DNA from: Roridomyces roridus
Lineage: Eukaryota; Basidiomycota; Agaricomycetes; Agaricales; Mycenaceae
DNA: 64,000 nucleotides
Direction of reading: 5' to 3'
Assembly (NCBI GenBank): GCA_029378245.1
Contig: JARKIF010000023.1
Span: 744,001 to 808,000, forward strand
The notes beneath the pieces are model-generated. The model saw only the letters and a list, made by a program, of their open reading frames with translations, was not told the origin of the DNA and ran no database searches. Both the position numbers and the translations under genes were made by a program. Of this stretch, positions 1 to 12,579 are shown piece after piece. Every line of letters begins with the position of its first letter. Within the stretch, counting starts at the first letter, position 1.

Positions 1-546
1 AGGAGCGACGGATGACTGCTGACTTGTATTAGAGAAGACACGTCCTCGCAGTCGACTTGGCGGATCGTGGCAAGGCAAGTGTAAGCAACGACCTCCGGAA
101 TTCAAAAAATATGCCTGCGTACCGTCACCAAACATGAACGCCTCGGCCAGCCCCATGTCTGTGAAGAGACCAACCCGCACCCAAAAGGCATCCGACTTGA
201 CATCCAAAGTTGCTCGCAGATCGGCGTCGAGCACTCCAAAATTGTACGTCTTCTCCTTCGTCAAGACAGTGATTTTCCCGACCTTGATTTTGCCGAGAAC
301 ACTGGAATGAATGAATGAATGATATATCGGATAAAATCCGGAGGGTCCTCACTCTAAAATTTTGGCGCGCGCAATAGGATGCAGAGCTCTCCACCCCGTA
401 CCGACGACTGCCTCCGTGAAGGTACTCCACGTCGAGTCCAGCGCGCTCATGAGTGAGTATCCGTGCGTCGCAGGTGTGTTAAACAGCTGCGACCGTGAGT
501 ACATCGACATTGAGATTGAGAAGGAAGGAGGGAGGGAGTCGCCCAT
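1..546 (-). CDS. Cyclopropane-fatty-acyl-phospholipid synthase-like, 5' part (runs off left edge)
   Basis: Only the N-terminal part lies in the window; the gene continues leftwards. Exons read 546-353, 301-123 and 55-1. Splicing at GT 352/AG 302 and GT 122/AG 56 gives one continuous frame containing ALDSTWS, GKIKVGKITVL, KTYNFG, AFWVRVGLFTDMGLAEAFMFGDVD and CEDVSSLI. This is the usual start of fungal cyclopropane-fatty-acid/mycolic-acid synthase-like proteins, which are SAM-dependent enzymes that methylenate unsaturated acyl chains of membrane phospholipids. The catalytic SAM-binding half lies outside the window. The start at 546 is the first in-frame Met; Met codons at 510 and 504 are alternatives. 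Family assignment is by recognition of this N-terminal segment only. Confidence 0.7.
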
Positions 547-1190
547 CGAGAAGGGGCAGCAGCTCTGTTAAGTACTCACTGCGAGACCATCAAGGAGTCA
601 GGACCACTTACTTATCATCACCGGCTTGATTTAGTCTAGCGGTAGTAATGAGATCTGCGAGTTGCGGAAGAGGAACCTCGACTGGGGAAATAGATGTCAC
701 GCCAATGGCACTTACTTTTGGATGTCGTTCCGCCGCTGTCGGTGCTGGCACCAGTCAAGGAGCCGTGAGCACCCATCCGGCAGCTGAGCCCCATAAACAA
801 CCGGCCCAACAAAGGCCGCGGAACCAATTTCGCATATCCACGTTGATAAGTCCAAGGAGACGCCCGCAACCGCCCGCGTAATCGAAATTGCCAGAGTTGC
901 ACGTAAAGAGCGCAAGCCCCGGATTCGGGTGGGCCTCCGCCATGCAGCATTTGCACTGCACAGGAGGAGGAAATAAAGAACACGTCAAGGCCAAATTGAC
1001 GACGGCACACAAAGTGAAACATGGGGAAAGACTACAAAACGCTTTCAAGGAGTTTCACAAGTTCTTTTGGGAACGACGAAAAGGAATAAAAAGACAGAGA
1101 GATATGCAGGTGTGAAGAAGAAAGGAATGCATGAACGAGGGAGGAGTACAGAGCGATGCGATGCGATAAAAAGATAAGATAAGGGATTTT

Positions 1191-4100
1191 TCACACTTCT
1201 TTCCGTTCCATCACTCCGGCCAGCAAGATCCCAAGCCTCGCCCGCACCGCCCTCACATTCTCCAACAACGGCCTGATATTTTCGGGACCCGTGGCAAGCT
1301 TGGGATCGGGCAACGATGTCCCTGACCCACTGGGCGACCGCATCGGCGTCGTACCACGGCCTGACCGCGAAGGCGTCAGCAGCTCGAGTGGATATACGGT
1401 GATCGGCCCCGGATGGTCGAGCTCCCGCGTTGCGCAACGGAGATAGCATTGAGCTCCAAGTCCGAAACCGAGTCCTCCAATCCTCCTCCTCGTCCTCCTC
1501 CTCGTCCCTGGTGCTATTGCTCGCGCTCTCATCAATAGCCGGCGCGCTGCCAGAGGAGATGTCAGCGATAGTGGGAGATGGCGGTATCTTGTTCTTCTCA
1601 AGTCAAGGCGGAAGAGGGACGCGAGCGACCGTCGTCTGGGAGATGCCGCTTTGAGGGAGGAAGGATCGTATGGTGACATGGGACGCTTGCAATTCGTGGG
1701 CACCTAAGGATGCTCATAGGGATGCTGCGACCGCAAGTCCCCAGAGGATTCGGTGCTAATCGACGTCGAGCGCACGGGCAACACGTCCCGGAACCCGCTC
1801 ATCCGCAAACGGCTACTCCGCCTCTTTTTGTCCTTCCCGGCAATGGCCCTGCACCCGCTCTCCTGCGAAGGTAGGGGTATATCCATTACATCGCCCCACC
1901 ACCACCACTCGCGATTCACGTGGTTAGCATGGCCGCAGCAATCACCTCCTCGGGCATGCCTCCCGAACGTCGGGCACGGGACTCCCCAGCATCTCCTTGA
2001 GCAAGAGCAGCTGCCGCTGACCGAGGTCATGGCGCCCCGTTGACGCCCGCCATGCAGATTACTCGGCAGGCTTGAGTGGGCGGTGGTCCGTCAGAGTCAC
2101 AGTCCGCTCACGCATCTTGTTCTTATCCATCCCACCCACACCCGGTACCGAAGTACTAGCGCTGGCCGGAGACGAAGCAGCCCCACCACCGCCCAACTGT
2201 ACGAGCAGCTCGGCCCACTCCCAAGAAATGCGGGACTTGGAATTGATGGTGTGGAACGTGGAGGCAAGCTGCTTGTACGCTTGCTGCAGCTGCGCGAGAG
2301 GAGACGGAACGTCCTCATTCGAAGAGGATGTATTCGAGTGACTATGGCGATTGGCAGAAGAAGGTCGGAGACGCCACGTGTCGAATGCAGCAAATACCGG
2401 TCAGACAGCCTCTGGATCTCGGTGACGAGCATTAGGTATGTGCTCGGAGCTCCTTGAGCTCTACAATGAAAGGGTGAATATCAGGCAATAAGACGACAAC
2501 GCGAAGACGTACCCTCGACATTCTTGGAAATCTCTCGTACCATGCCCAAATCCCGTCGGAGCCCAACCTTCGCTTGACTGATCCTCCCATGCATCTTGAG
2601 ATCGCCGAGCGAGTTACGACCCATCGTGTTGACAACATCCGGGCTGGACCGACCAGGATGCCGTCTGCGGTGAAATGGCCGGTTTAGGCGGAGGTGGACT
2701 CGAGACCGCTGGCGAGGTCGACGGCGCAGGATATGCAGCCAGAGAAGGGGAGGAGGAGAACGCCAACGAGATAGGCGAGGTAAGGGAAGCACTGGAAGGC
2801 GGTGAAAACGCGGATGGTAACCCTTCCAGAGTGCGAGAAGCAATGGGCATGGGGAGGGAGGAGGCGTGGACAGTAGACATACTCCCTCTCGCAGCGCCAA
2901 GAGTCTGGCGGTGATGCAGGCTGCAATGGCACATCCACGGGCGCAGGCTTTGGCGTTATTGGACGGGCAGTGTGGAGATGGAGACATCGCTTTTCGCTCG
3001 CCTGTGCTTCCCAGTGCCGACAAGACTGATATGCCGGACATTCATCTCCACGAAACCCATCCCCTCCTTCTCCTCCTCCTCCTGCCACGCGAGGTCCTCG
3101 ACACTCCCCACAGCAGCAGCGGAAGGACGAAAACACCCAGCCCAGCGTGCATTGAAGGGCTGGCATTCGCGACCGGCGTAGCCTCCTCCCCTTCCACACC
3201 CCATTCAGTGGCCGAACCCCTCGCCTGATCTGTGCAAAGCCCAAACTCTGACGAGCTTCGGTTTGCCCTCCTTTCCCACTCAGACATCTGGACCCATACC
3301 ACCCCCAGCTCCTCCTCCTCCTCCAGCACGACAGGCACCGTACGAACCCTGCCCCAATCTGCGGGCGAGTCCGAGACGCCCCGAAGAAACCAGCCTCGGC
3401 TCTCCCGCTGGTCATTCTCAGGCGGCGTCCGAGGCGTTCCAGGCGTGATTAGGGAGTATCGGATGTTTGAGGGCGAGGAGGTGGAATCGCGCGGGAGATG
3501 GGCGGGCATGGGAATGTCGGGCGTGAATGTGAGTCAGAATGCGACTCGGAGGAACGGGGGAGGGAAGACGATCTGGGCGGCCGAGGACTTCGTTGGCATG
3601 GGAGTGTATGTCAGCTATAACATCGAGATCGGAATCTAGCAGATTCTCAGTATGGTAAAGAACGAGAAGCGAGAAAACCCACATCCACTGGCTTCGCTCG
3701 CGACGCTAATGCTGCTCCCCTTCCTTCTTGTTCCGCACCTTCTCCTCATCGCCCTTGCCCTCCCTTCCACGAAAGCCCACCGCTTGACGTTACCAATGCG
3801 AGAAAGCAGCCCGGGCGAGCTCAGCTGACTCTGGCTGCCCGTCGCGTCGAGCCGCCGGGTACTGGCGAGTCTTCCGCCAGCCTCTGAACGATACTGCTGC
3901 GACTCGCTCCCGCATTGCAGTAACATCCTGAGCATCCCATCCTCGTCCATATCTTCCGAGCTGTCCCTCTCCCTCCTCGCACTGATGCATCACTACTACC
4001 CCACTCCCATTTGCCCCGCCTCCAGGGCCTCCAGGCAGGCTCGTCTTCCTCAATCGCGTCCGCTGCTGCCGATGAATTGATGGACTGGGCGGATGACCAC

Positions 4101-4835
4101 CGCCTAGTCCTTCTCCTGATGCTGCCGCGTCAGAGTAGTGGTGCTCCCTGGGTTGGTGAGCGTATACGCAATGGAAGCATTATCCGGCACTGAGAATACA
4201 CTCGTCGTTGAACTGCGTGGGAACGGCTGCGGCTGCATCGTCGTTGGTATCATCAGAACAAGCCCGCGTGTGCTGGCCTGCTGCGGAAGAGGAGGGTGGT
4301 GGTGGACTGCTGCCCTGAGAATTGTACGATCAAGAGCCGACCCTCCGACTACCAGACGCAGAGCACGCAATGACGGTTTGGTCCTCGTCCGACCCTCCGC
4401 CTCCAGAGAATTCCAGCTCGTCAGCCTCGTCATCGCTCGAGGCCCACCCAGAGCCTGAGAGGGATGAAGAGTGGGATGCAGATCGCTCGCGTACGGGGGA
4501 GGCGACACGCATACGCTGCGTAGTATCCTATCCAGCGCGTTGCACTCGGCGTCCCACCCCGGCTTGACTTTACAGGGCGGGAGGCGGGGGGAGGTCGAAG
4601 CCGGATGTGGGTTTGGATGTGACGGCGCTTCCGTTTGAAGTCATATTTGAGTTAGGGCGTTGCGACGGGGTCATCGTCCTGGGCAAAGTCGTCGTCCCAG
4701 TTTTCTGTGGTCGTTTCGATGGAGGCTCGGGGTCGTCGACCCGTGTGAGTTTCGTCACGATCGTCGTTGTCTAATTTCTGTTACTGCGGAATTCGGAGTC
4801 TTCGTCCCAGTTCTTGGAGGCTTCTGGAAAAAAAG
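1191..4835 (-). pseudogene. Conserved agaricomycete protein of unknown function, broken by many frame changes
   Basis: Reading the minus strand from about 4835 down to the stop at 1191 gives blocks of well-formed protein in successive different frames. N- to C-terminal they include NWDEDSEF, ETTTENWDDDFAQDDDPVAT, TSVFSVPD, GLLSRIGNVKRWA, GWFLRGVSD, SLGFAQIRRG, RHISLVGTGKHRRAKS, NSLGDLKMHGRISQAKVGLR, HTINSKSRISWECAELL, TGRHDLGQRQLLLLKEML, VNREWWWWGD, SPRRRSLASLFRL and DPKLATGPENIRPLLENVRA. I recognise this order from hypothetical proteins of mushroom-forming fungi; the function is unknown. The acidic W-D-x-D repeats recall septation regulators of the Byr4/Bfa1 type, but that is speculative. 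At least one true intron exists (GTACGTC near 2512 to AG near 2463). In-frame stops fall near 2060 and 1708, and at least eight one-base shifts are needed. It is either a young pseudogene or an error-rich assembly patch. Confidence 0.55.
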
Positions 4836-6807
4836 CAGTCAGTGAAGGTTCCTCGGCAGAGGCGTACAGTCAATGGAAAAGGATGTCATGTATCAGAGCG
4901 AGGCTGGGCCTGACACGAGGCGGGAGAAATGTAGCCACCATTGCTGTCCCCGGCAACACGCCCGGGAGCCAGCAAAAGTAGAGTGCGTCACGCCAGCGAT
5001 GAGCATGGCGTGCATTGCGCGAAGCGGCGAGAGGTCTGAGGCCCTCCTGCAGCGCAATACGCGCGTCCTTGGCAGCAATGGAACCAGCAATAGTGCGTGG
5101 GCTGCCATGACAGAGGAAAGTGCGTGTTTCAACAACGCATGTCGTACCAGAAAACGGAAGAAAAAGAAGGGGAGGTGAAAAGGATACACACACCTGAGCT
5201 GTGAGGCATGACGGAGTATCACGAGTTTCTGCGAACTCCGTCAGCGGTGGTGAAAGGCCACTTTGTGCGAAGGAATTCACCGTGGCCGTGGCTGCTGAAT
5301 CCAGAGAGCAGAGAGGGCCATGAGCAGAGCGCAAGCAGAGCGGCAGAAAGAGCAATCGAGCGTTATGTAATCGCTTGATGGTCTTACATAAGACTCGGAC
5401 CGTCTTGTTCTTCTGCTGCTTTGTGCCACTTTCTCGTCTCAGACGGGGGGAAAATCCTTGTCTTCCGGGTCGTTATTTGAATGTGATCGACGGCGCGACC
5501 TTCGTTATCCGGCATCTTGATCCCATAGCATCATCATCTCGACTCTCGATTCTCCTGGCTCCAGAGGGCTCTTTGCGTGCACTTCCACGCTAGGTACAAC
5601 AGTGATTGAGTATGCCGTGCGCATGACTATGCTCAGATTCCTCACCGGTGAGTCCACTTGTCTTCCTTACTTTCAGATTGGCAGGAAACTCGGTCCTCGG
5701 AGAAACAGGCGCTGCGTCCAAAGCATCGGTCAATCGCGGGTGCGTTTGGGATGGGACAAGTTTTAGTATTTACATACTCGAGTTTCGCTAGGCAAACTTG
5801 CCCCCAAGGGCTCGCGTTCTCTGCGCGCATCTCGACGAAACGGGAGTCGGAGGCCCGTTCGGCTGTAAGTCGTCGAGAAACTTGCACACGCAAGGTGTGT
5901 CGACTTGCTGCTCCTCATCCCCCAACTCATATTGAATCCATCATTTTTCAGGGTGGACGCCACGCACTGGGACTCAGTTGTCCACATGTGAATCTCATCG
6001 GGGTCGTGATACCATTCCCGGTAAGCCTCGCCCTCCACCTCCTGGTCATTGATTTTGCCCGCCCTCATCGCCATCCAAGTTCCGACCCGCTGAGACTGGC
6101 TGTGTGTTGTCCACTCGACAACGCCTCCTTATATTTAGAGAAAGCCTCGCGGCTGCCGCTATATCATCCATTCATCTCCTCTTCAACCTGTGCCCATGCC
6201 CTCGTCCTCGGCATGCGCGTGACGACCCGGCGATTTCCATCGGACCTCTGCCACGGGCTAGCGTTGAGCTGTTGCTATCTGAATTTTCACCAGACGTTGC
6301 CCGTCTCCGCGTACATCCACAAGCGATGACCTTCGTGCGAGCCGTCACCGTTCTTTCTTCTTCGTTATTAACTTATTCCTGAGTGGAACTGCGCAATCTG
6401 TGCGATATCTATCTGTCGACCGGGTCTTTTCCGTGCGGCCAGGCATAGGTGAGAACATCTGGATGTATTGGACACCTAGGTTGACTTGATGCAGGATAGT
6501 TTTTTTTTGTTATCCACGTCTTGTGGAGCTCCGTTCTGGTCATGGCTAGGCGAGGCACCATAATCACGCTAGCGAGGGTGTCATCTTGGGGTTCGCCGTT
6601 TGTCCTCGGGGAATCGCAGTACCGGTTAGGTTCTCTTTCTCGCAGTCGATCATAATCGAGATACATCCGCAACCAAAACTCCGGCAAGACTACAACCCCG
6701 ATTCTGTCATTAGTATTGCGCAAATCTCCGTCGGGACACCACAAATCGCTAACATACATAAAGGGCGCCCATCCATCGGTCTCCCTTGCCCATTCATCAA
6801 CGCCAAG
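4836..6807. other. No gene assigned
   Basis: The left 500 bases may hold upstream exons of the broken gene: a minus-strand piece with SFAQSGLSPPLTEF is followed by a GTGTGT donor at about 5192. Between 5640 and 6380 several open stretches exist on both strands, for example a minus-strand one with REWYHDPDEIHMW. None joins into a convincing gene. A TATA-like ACATACATAAAG sits near 6750, about 55 bases before the next start codon. Confidence 0.3.
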
Positions 6808-7970
6808 ATGACGACCGCTAGCCTCAACCTCGGTAAATACCACAACCAGACCGCCGCCGCCGCCCTCCTTTTTGAGGGCAAGTACGGCGACAAGGGGCTC
6901 CGCATCGAGGCTCCCGGGATATGCAAGGAGTTTACGGACAACTCGTACATTGGTTCAGGTGAATGTGCCCTCTTATTGTGTTTCGAGTCCAGCCAGGGTT
7001 GACGAGGTGAAGACCCCCAGGGAATGCTCTACTACTACAGCGCCGATGACTTTGAGCGTCAGGATGAACGCCAGAGAGGCCTCGTTATGTCGTACTACAG
7101 AGTGCAAAAGCTCGTGGACACTAAAGGGGATGCTTCAGTGCACATCACGTTCTGGACGGACGGCTCCTCGGAGGACAAACCGTTTGCTGAGGTTCGTGGA
7201 CAATTCTTCATGAGACGGTTCAATCTTAACGCGTGTCTATCAAGTTCGTTGCAAAGGACCCTGTAGGTCATCTGCCGCTTGAGTCTTCATTGATCGATTA
7301 ACTTGCGGTAGCAAGGCCTGGTTAGCGCCTACAACATGGATGGTTATGCTGCGAAAGTGTGTTTTGTCACGACTCTCCAGCGGCCGGATTGTGATATTCG
7401 TAACCTAGGGCGCTTGGCTCGACCTTGACCTGGCCGTTTGCACCGCGTTCGTGCGCAAGACCAGCACCGAAGACAAGATCACGCTCACCGTCGACGCGCT
7501 CAACGGGTTGACTGCGGTGTGGTACGACGACAAGACCGTTGGCGGTGGTCCGCGTAAAACGCTGGAGGGCAAGTCTATCGGTGAGTCTGCGATCAGAGCT
7601 AGCTATTCTTCGAAACGCGGAGCTGATGCAAGACGTCAGCGGTAACCGGCAACCTCTCGTTCAAGAAGCTCAGGGACCTCAAGAAAGGAATTTTTGCTAA
7701 ATACAACAACGACCATATCGTGTTCTACTCCAACGACTGGGTCAGCAAGGATTTTACCGCATATGTACGTATTTTTCATGTGAATACAACGACTAGCTGA
7801 CTGATTCGCCTTGGTAGTTCATCCGTGCGTTCTTCCATGCAACCCACTTCTAAGTTATTCAACCGCCATAATTCCCTTTTTTCTATCTAGCTTCGGAAGC
7901 CTCCCTTCGCAGTCTTGGAATCCCACCAGAGGACACACAAGTCTTCACGGGCGTCACCTGGTCAGCTTGA
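6808..7970 (+). CDS. Unrecognised small protein, tandem paralogue A
   Basis: Starts at ATG 6808 (preceded by CCAAG) and ends at TGA 7968-7970 after about seven introns. Joined exons give a protein of roughly 190 residues with blocks AAAALLFEGKYGDKG, MLYYYSADDFERQDERQ, HITFWTDG, TAFVRKTSTEDKITLTVDAL, TGNLSFKK, AKYNNDHIVFYSNDW and a C-terminal FTGVTWSA. No signal peptide or transmembrane segment is visible, so it is probably cytosolic. Alternating hydrophobic and polar residues suggest a beta-rich fold. I do not recognise the family. The downstream gene at 9226 is clearly homologous along its whole length and shares the intron positions, so the pair arose by tandem duplication. Confidence 0.7.
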
Positions 7971-9173
7971 GGCAAGACACGTCTGCGAGAATTGGATGGA
8001 ATCCGAGTACCGATGGATGACTTGCGGGATATCACGGTGTATTTGTGAATATCCTTGTATTTTAGTGTTCTATCAAGATTTCTCTTTACTGTGAACCGAT
8101 AATTGATCTTGAGCGTTCTGGAACCAACTTGAACTTGGTCTCGGCTGTGGGCATGTGTCATGACGTGTGGTGCTGTGTATTCATATCACGTGGTGCCTCT
8201 TGCTTTTCGCCACCACGTCCAAGTGCGACGCACCCTGGTCTCCGTCAAGAACGCTCGATTGGTCAATTGGTCACCGCTTAGACTCCGTTGAGGCTTTCTC
8301 GTCGCTGCCTAAGCTCTCGGATTTCCTGGTCCTAAGTTACTCCTAACACTGCTCCGAAAATCCACGGGTCTCGGCACGAAGACTGTCACGCTTAGCCTTG
8401 GCTAATGCAGCAAACCTAGAACGTTCGAGATTTCATATCTTCAAGGAGTGGGAAATACCCGGCACTATGAATTTCCGGAGAATTTGCGAGGAGAATGTGC
8501 ATGCACTGGATCGGTGAGCGGATTACTCTCCTCGCACGAAAAGCGTGGCTGACTTGATGAGATATGTACTACTACTAGCCGAGAGGACATGTGGAGATTT
8601 TCAAGAGATAGAGTCCTCCGTTCAAGCTTCTCCACTTGACGGAGCTCCGCTGCAATGCGGCACTCTACCAAACCCAATCAAGTGGAGGAGACTCGTGTTC
8701 GTACTAGAGGTCTATTTGGGCGAGCGGACAGTCTGCATGATCTCATACACGTTCTTCCCACCCCGCGTATTCCATGGCTCAGAATCAGCCGTGAGCCGTG
8801 CCTTGAGTTTTTGTATACTGATCCCAAAGTTCGAGGTGTCTCCCCTGTGGCCCTCGATCCTCGGAAACTGTGGATCACCGGTTCTATTCCTGGGTTTATC
8901 TCAACATTGTTGGTTCCGATAGCGCAAGCGATAATTCCACCTGTCACTATTTCAATTGTGCACTCCAATTCGAAATACCCGCTCCTTGTAGGTACTGTAC
9001 GTGTCTCTCGGCTAGCGCGGTTCGTCTTCCTCGGAAACATTCGCCACCGGGTCTATATCTGTTCTCTGGCTTGCCAGGATCGCTCCAAGTAACGTCCATC
9101 TAAGAGGACTGTCCAACTCTGACATCCAACATGATCCACACCAGGTATCGAAATATCGGGACTGGCAGGATAG
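7971..9173. other. Intergenic, nothing recognised
   Basis: Spacer between the two tandem paralogues. Open stretches exist on both strands around 8545-9092 but they overlap in opposite frames, lack recognisable motifs and have no convincing splice context. No repeat of either paralogue was seen in it. Confidence 0.3.
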
Positions 9174-9180
9174 TATAAAA
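9174..9180 (+). promoter_or_regulatory. TATA box of paralogue B
   Basis: TATAAAA lies 46 bases upstream of the ATG at 9226 and is followed by a pyrimidine-rich CACTCTTCTCC segment typical of fungal transcription starts. Confidence 0.55.
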
Positions 9181-9225
9181 ACTGGGTATAGACAACACTC
9201 TTCTCCAGTTGAGCCCACTCACAAG

Positions 9226-10332
9226 ATGACCATCACCTCCAAGCTCCACAACCAGACCGTCGCCGCCGCGCTCCTCTTCCAGGACAAGTACGGCGCCAAA
9301 GCCGTCCGCATCGAGGCTCAGGATCTGGGCAAAGAGTTCACCGACCATGCGTGGATTGGGACTGGTAAGCCGCGTCCTGGTCGTCTTTCCCCTGTGACTG
9401 ATACGTCGCACAGACCCCGAGGGACTCCTCTACTACAACAGTCGCGATGATTTCGAGCCCCAGGATGAGAGGCAGGGTGGCAAGGTCTCCGCGAACTACA
9501 TTGTCCACAGGATCCAGGACGGCGGGGACAACTACGTGAACATCAAGTTCTGGAGGGAGGGAGACACCGAGGCTCAGGCGTTTGCTGAGGTGAGCCGTGG
9601 AGAAAGCAGCCAACAATAGGCGCTAACGCACAAACACATAGTTCATCGGCAAGGACCCCGTTCGTCGCCTAAAACTCCGAAGATTATGTTTTTGGCTGAC
9701 CACATTACTGAAAGGCCAACCTAGTCGACGCGTACGGGATGGGTGAATATAGTTCCAAGGTGCTTACTTGCGGGTCGAGTATTTGTTGACCAGACGTGCT
9801 CACAATCTCACCAGGGCGACTGGGTCAACCTCGACATCAGTATCTGTACCGCCTTCGTGCGCAAGATCAGTACCGAGAACAAGATCACGCTCACCATCGA
9901 CTCGCTGGACGGCAAGACTGCTGTGTGGAACGACAACGGGAAGTTGGATGGAGTCGCCGTCGGTGAGGACATTAATTCACTCCAAACTGAGTAGAACTGA
10001 CCGTCACCGACTGCCAGCCGTGAACGGCAACCTCTCGTTCAAGAAGTACGGTGACCTCAAGACCGGTCTCTACGCGAAATACAATAACGACCATATCGTG
10101 TTCTACAACAATGATAACGTCGGCACCGACTTTTCGGCCTACGTACGTACATTCCTCTCCCTCGAAGCATCGTGATGTTGACTTCACCCTAGTTCATCCG
10201 TGAGTTCTTTGAACTCTTATCGCTTACTTGACATACTCAGAGATCACTCCAGCTTACGACGACTGGCCGAAGCACCTCGGGATCGAGTCCTACGACACCC
10301 AGGTCTTCAGCGGTGTCACTTGGTCGACCTAA
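9226..10332 (+). CDS. Unrecognised small protein, tandem paralogue B
   Basis: ATG 9226 to TAA 10330-10332, about seven introns at the same places as paralogue A. Exons join to blocks VAAALLFQDKYGAKAVRIEA, GLLYYNSRDDFEPQDERQ, YVNIKFWREG, DWVNLDISICTAFVRK, NKITLTIDSLDGKTAVWND, VNGNLSFKKYGDLKTGLYAK, YNNDHIVFYNND and the ending QVFSGVTWST. There is no signal peptide. It differs from A mainly in the middle (a more acidic ERQGGK...DGGDN segment) and near the C-terminus, where B has DDWPKHLGIESYD and A has a shorter linker. The family is not recognised. A clear TATA box and an intact frame argue for an expressed gene. Confidence 0.75.
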
Positions 10333-10528
10333 ATGTCGAGTCGCGGCGATTGATTGCCCGCTCAAAGGATTGTTTCGGGATATCGCGGTGTCATTGCGAG
10401 TCTCCTTGTAAATTAGTTTTCTCGAATTGCATTCTCTTGTTTTCCTCTCTGCCTCCGAACGTGGATGTCGACTCGGTGGTGGTTTCTCGACTACATATCT
10501 TACACATTCATTCAAGTTCCTGCCCGAA

Positions 10529-11537
10529 TCACCCATGCAAAATCCGGGCCAGCTCGACAAACGAATCAACCACGACATCCACCTCCCCGCCGTCTGCTTT
10601 ACTCTTGATATCCTCCATCTTGATATCCGGCCCACCCTCCCCAGCTCGGCGGATATAAACCGTCTTGAAGCCGAGCGCCGCAGCGGCACGGAGGTCGTAT
10701 ATGTGCGCTGCGACCATGGCACAATTCTCCGGGGGAAGGGAGAGGTGGGCAGCGGCGCCGAGGTAGACTTTGGGGTTCCTATTCGAGCGAAGTTGATTTC
10801 TGAACAACGAAGTGAGATGGATGCACGCACGGTTTAAACGATTGGAAAAGCTCCGCAGAAAATACGGTATCCCACGGCAAATCAGCGAATTTAGCCATAT
10901 CCACGAGGAGGCGGATGTTCCCGTTCGAGAGAGTTGCGATGATCAGTTGTTTCTTGAGCGCGTAGAGGCCTTCGACGGTGTCGGGCCAACCTGATAGTTG
11001 ACAGACTCCTTCAGTCACGGATGCATGGCAGGAAGGATGGGAAGCACTCACCCCGCAAACGATGCCAAGAGAGGTTCAGATGCGCGCGCTCTTCGGGACC
11101 GAGTGGGTCGCCTAGTTTCTTCCATTCAGGGGTCGCGAGGATTTCATCCAAAATCTGGCAATAACGGTTGGGATAACTATTGTTTACGGAGAAAAATCAA
11201 ACTTACCTCGCGATGCATGACATCCACACTCGACGCCCCAGCTCCACCTTCAGCGATCCTCCGTCTAAGAACATTTAGCCCTCATCCGCGTTGGGCACAC
11301 CGAAGAAGCCTACGTGTTAACGAGGTACCCTGTCCTCCAAGTCTGCGCAAATTCAGCCCAGTTTCCCTCTCCAAACCAAAGTCAATATGGCGCGTGCAGG
11401 CTTGAAGAGACTTCCGACTCACCGATGCCGTACTTCCTCCCCGTCTCCTCCAGCTCCTTGATCACCGACCCGCGCCAGTCGACCACCGTACCGAATACGT
11501 CGAATAAAAGGGCTTGGACGCCGTCGAGTGGGGACAT
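10529..11537 (-). CDS. Haloacid dehalogenase type II-like hydrolase
   Basis: Start ATG 11537-11535, stop TGA 10531-10529. Exon 1 is 11537-11423 and the last exon is 10778-10529, with four further introns between them. The protein begins LDGVQALLFDVFGTVVDWRG, which is HAD motif I (DxFGTVxDWR) with the nucleophilic Asp. Then come WAEFAQTWRTGYL, VDVMHREILDEIL, WHRLRGWPDT, IATLSNGN (motif II, S/T-N-G) and FSAELFQSFKPNPKVY (motif III Lys), and it ends VAAHIYDLRAAAALGFKT with the HxYDL block and YIRR. All features fit L-2-haloacid dehalogenase-type HAD enzymes, which hydrolyse C-halogen or related bonds; the natural substrate in fungi is unclear. A decayed copy lies at 41.1-41.5 kb. Confidence 0.88.
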
Positions 11538-12579
11538 GCGTATGTAGGTGTGTGGTGGGAGAGAGCAAGGAGTGCCGTGGGAGATAACCGGGCATTTGGC
11601 AACTCAACGGGCCGGGCGGTGATTCGAGGATATTGATCGGAATGGTGCGTGATCCCGGCTGATCCCGGAGCACGGTGCCGACGATCCGACTGATGAACAC
11701 ATCACTGCTTGTGCAAGCGGTTTCGGTATGTTCTCCTCCGGGCATGGGCGAGGACCGATTGTCTTTTCATTCATGGTTTTCAATGGGCCCGCCGCCCGAT
11801 TCTGCATGTTGCTGACCTGAGACCCTCGAAACTGGGCTCGGTCAACTTCGACCCTATAGTTCTGAGCTCAGGAAGAAACTAAATTGGATGTTGTATTTGG
11901 GTTGTATTATTAAAACTAAAAGCCGCGGGTCGGGTGCAGGCAAGGTACGGTCGGTTGGTGGTCGCGACCCGTGGCCTTAGCGTGCTCGCGCCAAGCACGC
12001 GCACGTGGACTCGGTATCATGATGCGAGCCTCGAGGGTTCTCGATTCGGATCAAAGTGCGCTGATAATGTTGACCTGAGCGCGTGGAAGGGCATTCAAAT
12101 TCAATTCCTCTACATAGATTCCTGGCCATCTGTCCGGCGGAAGATTTTGCTCAGTTGTCGTTCTGTTGTGTACTGGAACTCCGTCCGGCGTCGAGCTATC
12201 AAAAATGTATTCACTTTTGCGTTCCTGATCGCTTATCTTTCGGACTCCCTCGGACGATCAGCCTGCACTCAAGCGGATCGACAATGATCAACAGGGGCAA
12301 CGCGCTATGCGCTCACCTAACGCTCACCATATGGGACCTTGTTCCCTCCTGTAAGTCTGCGATGGGTTTCAAATCCACGCGCACGTTGCCTTGGAAACAT
12401 TGCATGAAGTTCCGTACCTTTTCGAGTATTTAATCTGCAGCGACTGTGGGAGGATACCAAGTTTCGAGGTGAGCGCCTCCCTTCTCACACAAAAGACTTG
12501 TGGCTGATCACACCGTTCCAGGTTTTTGAAGCTTTCCTCGTCTCTCTTTATTCCATCGCCCCTCCTTTCGACTTTCGGG
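11538..12579. other. Intergenic, nothing recognised
   Basis: About 1 kb between the divergently oriented dehalogenase and LysM genes. Short ORFs on both strands show no motifs or splice continuity. This stretch carries the promoters of both neighbours. Confidence 0.3.

Noticed and set aside
2684..3415. 243-codon minus-strand open frame
   Set aside because: Only short parts (for example SLGFAQIRRG) belong to the conserved broken gene; most of it is the wrong frame of that gene.
5658..6329. 223-codon plus-strand open frame
   Set aside because: No motif, no splice continuity, and overlapped by equally long minus-strand frames; composition looks non-coding.
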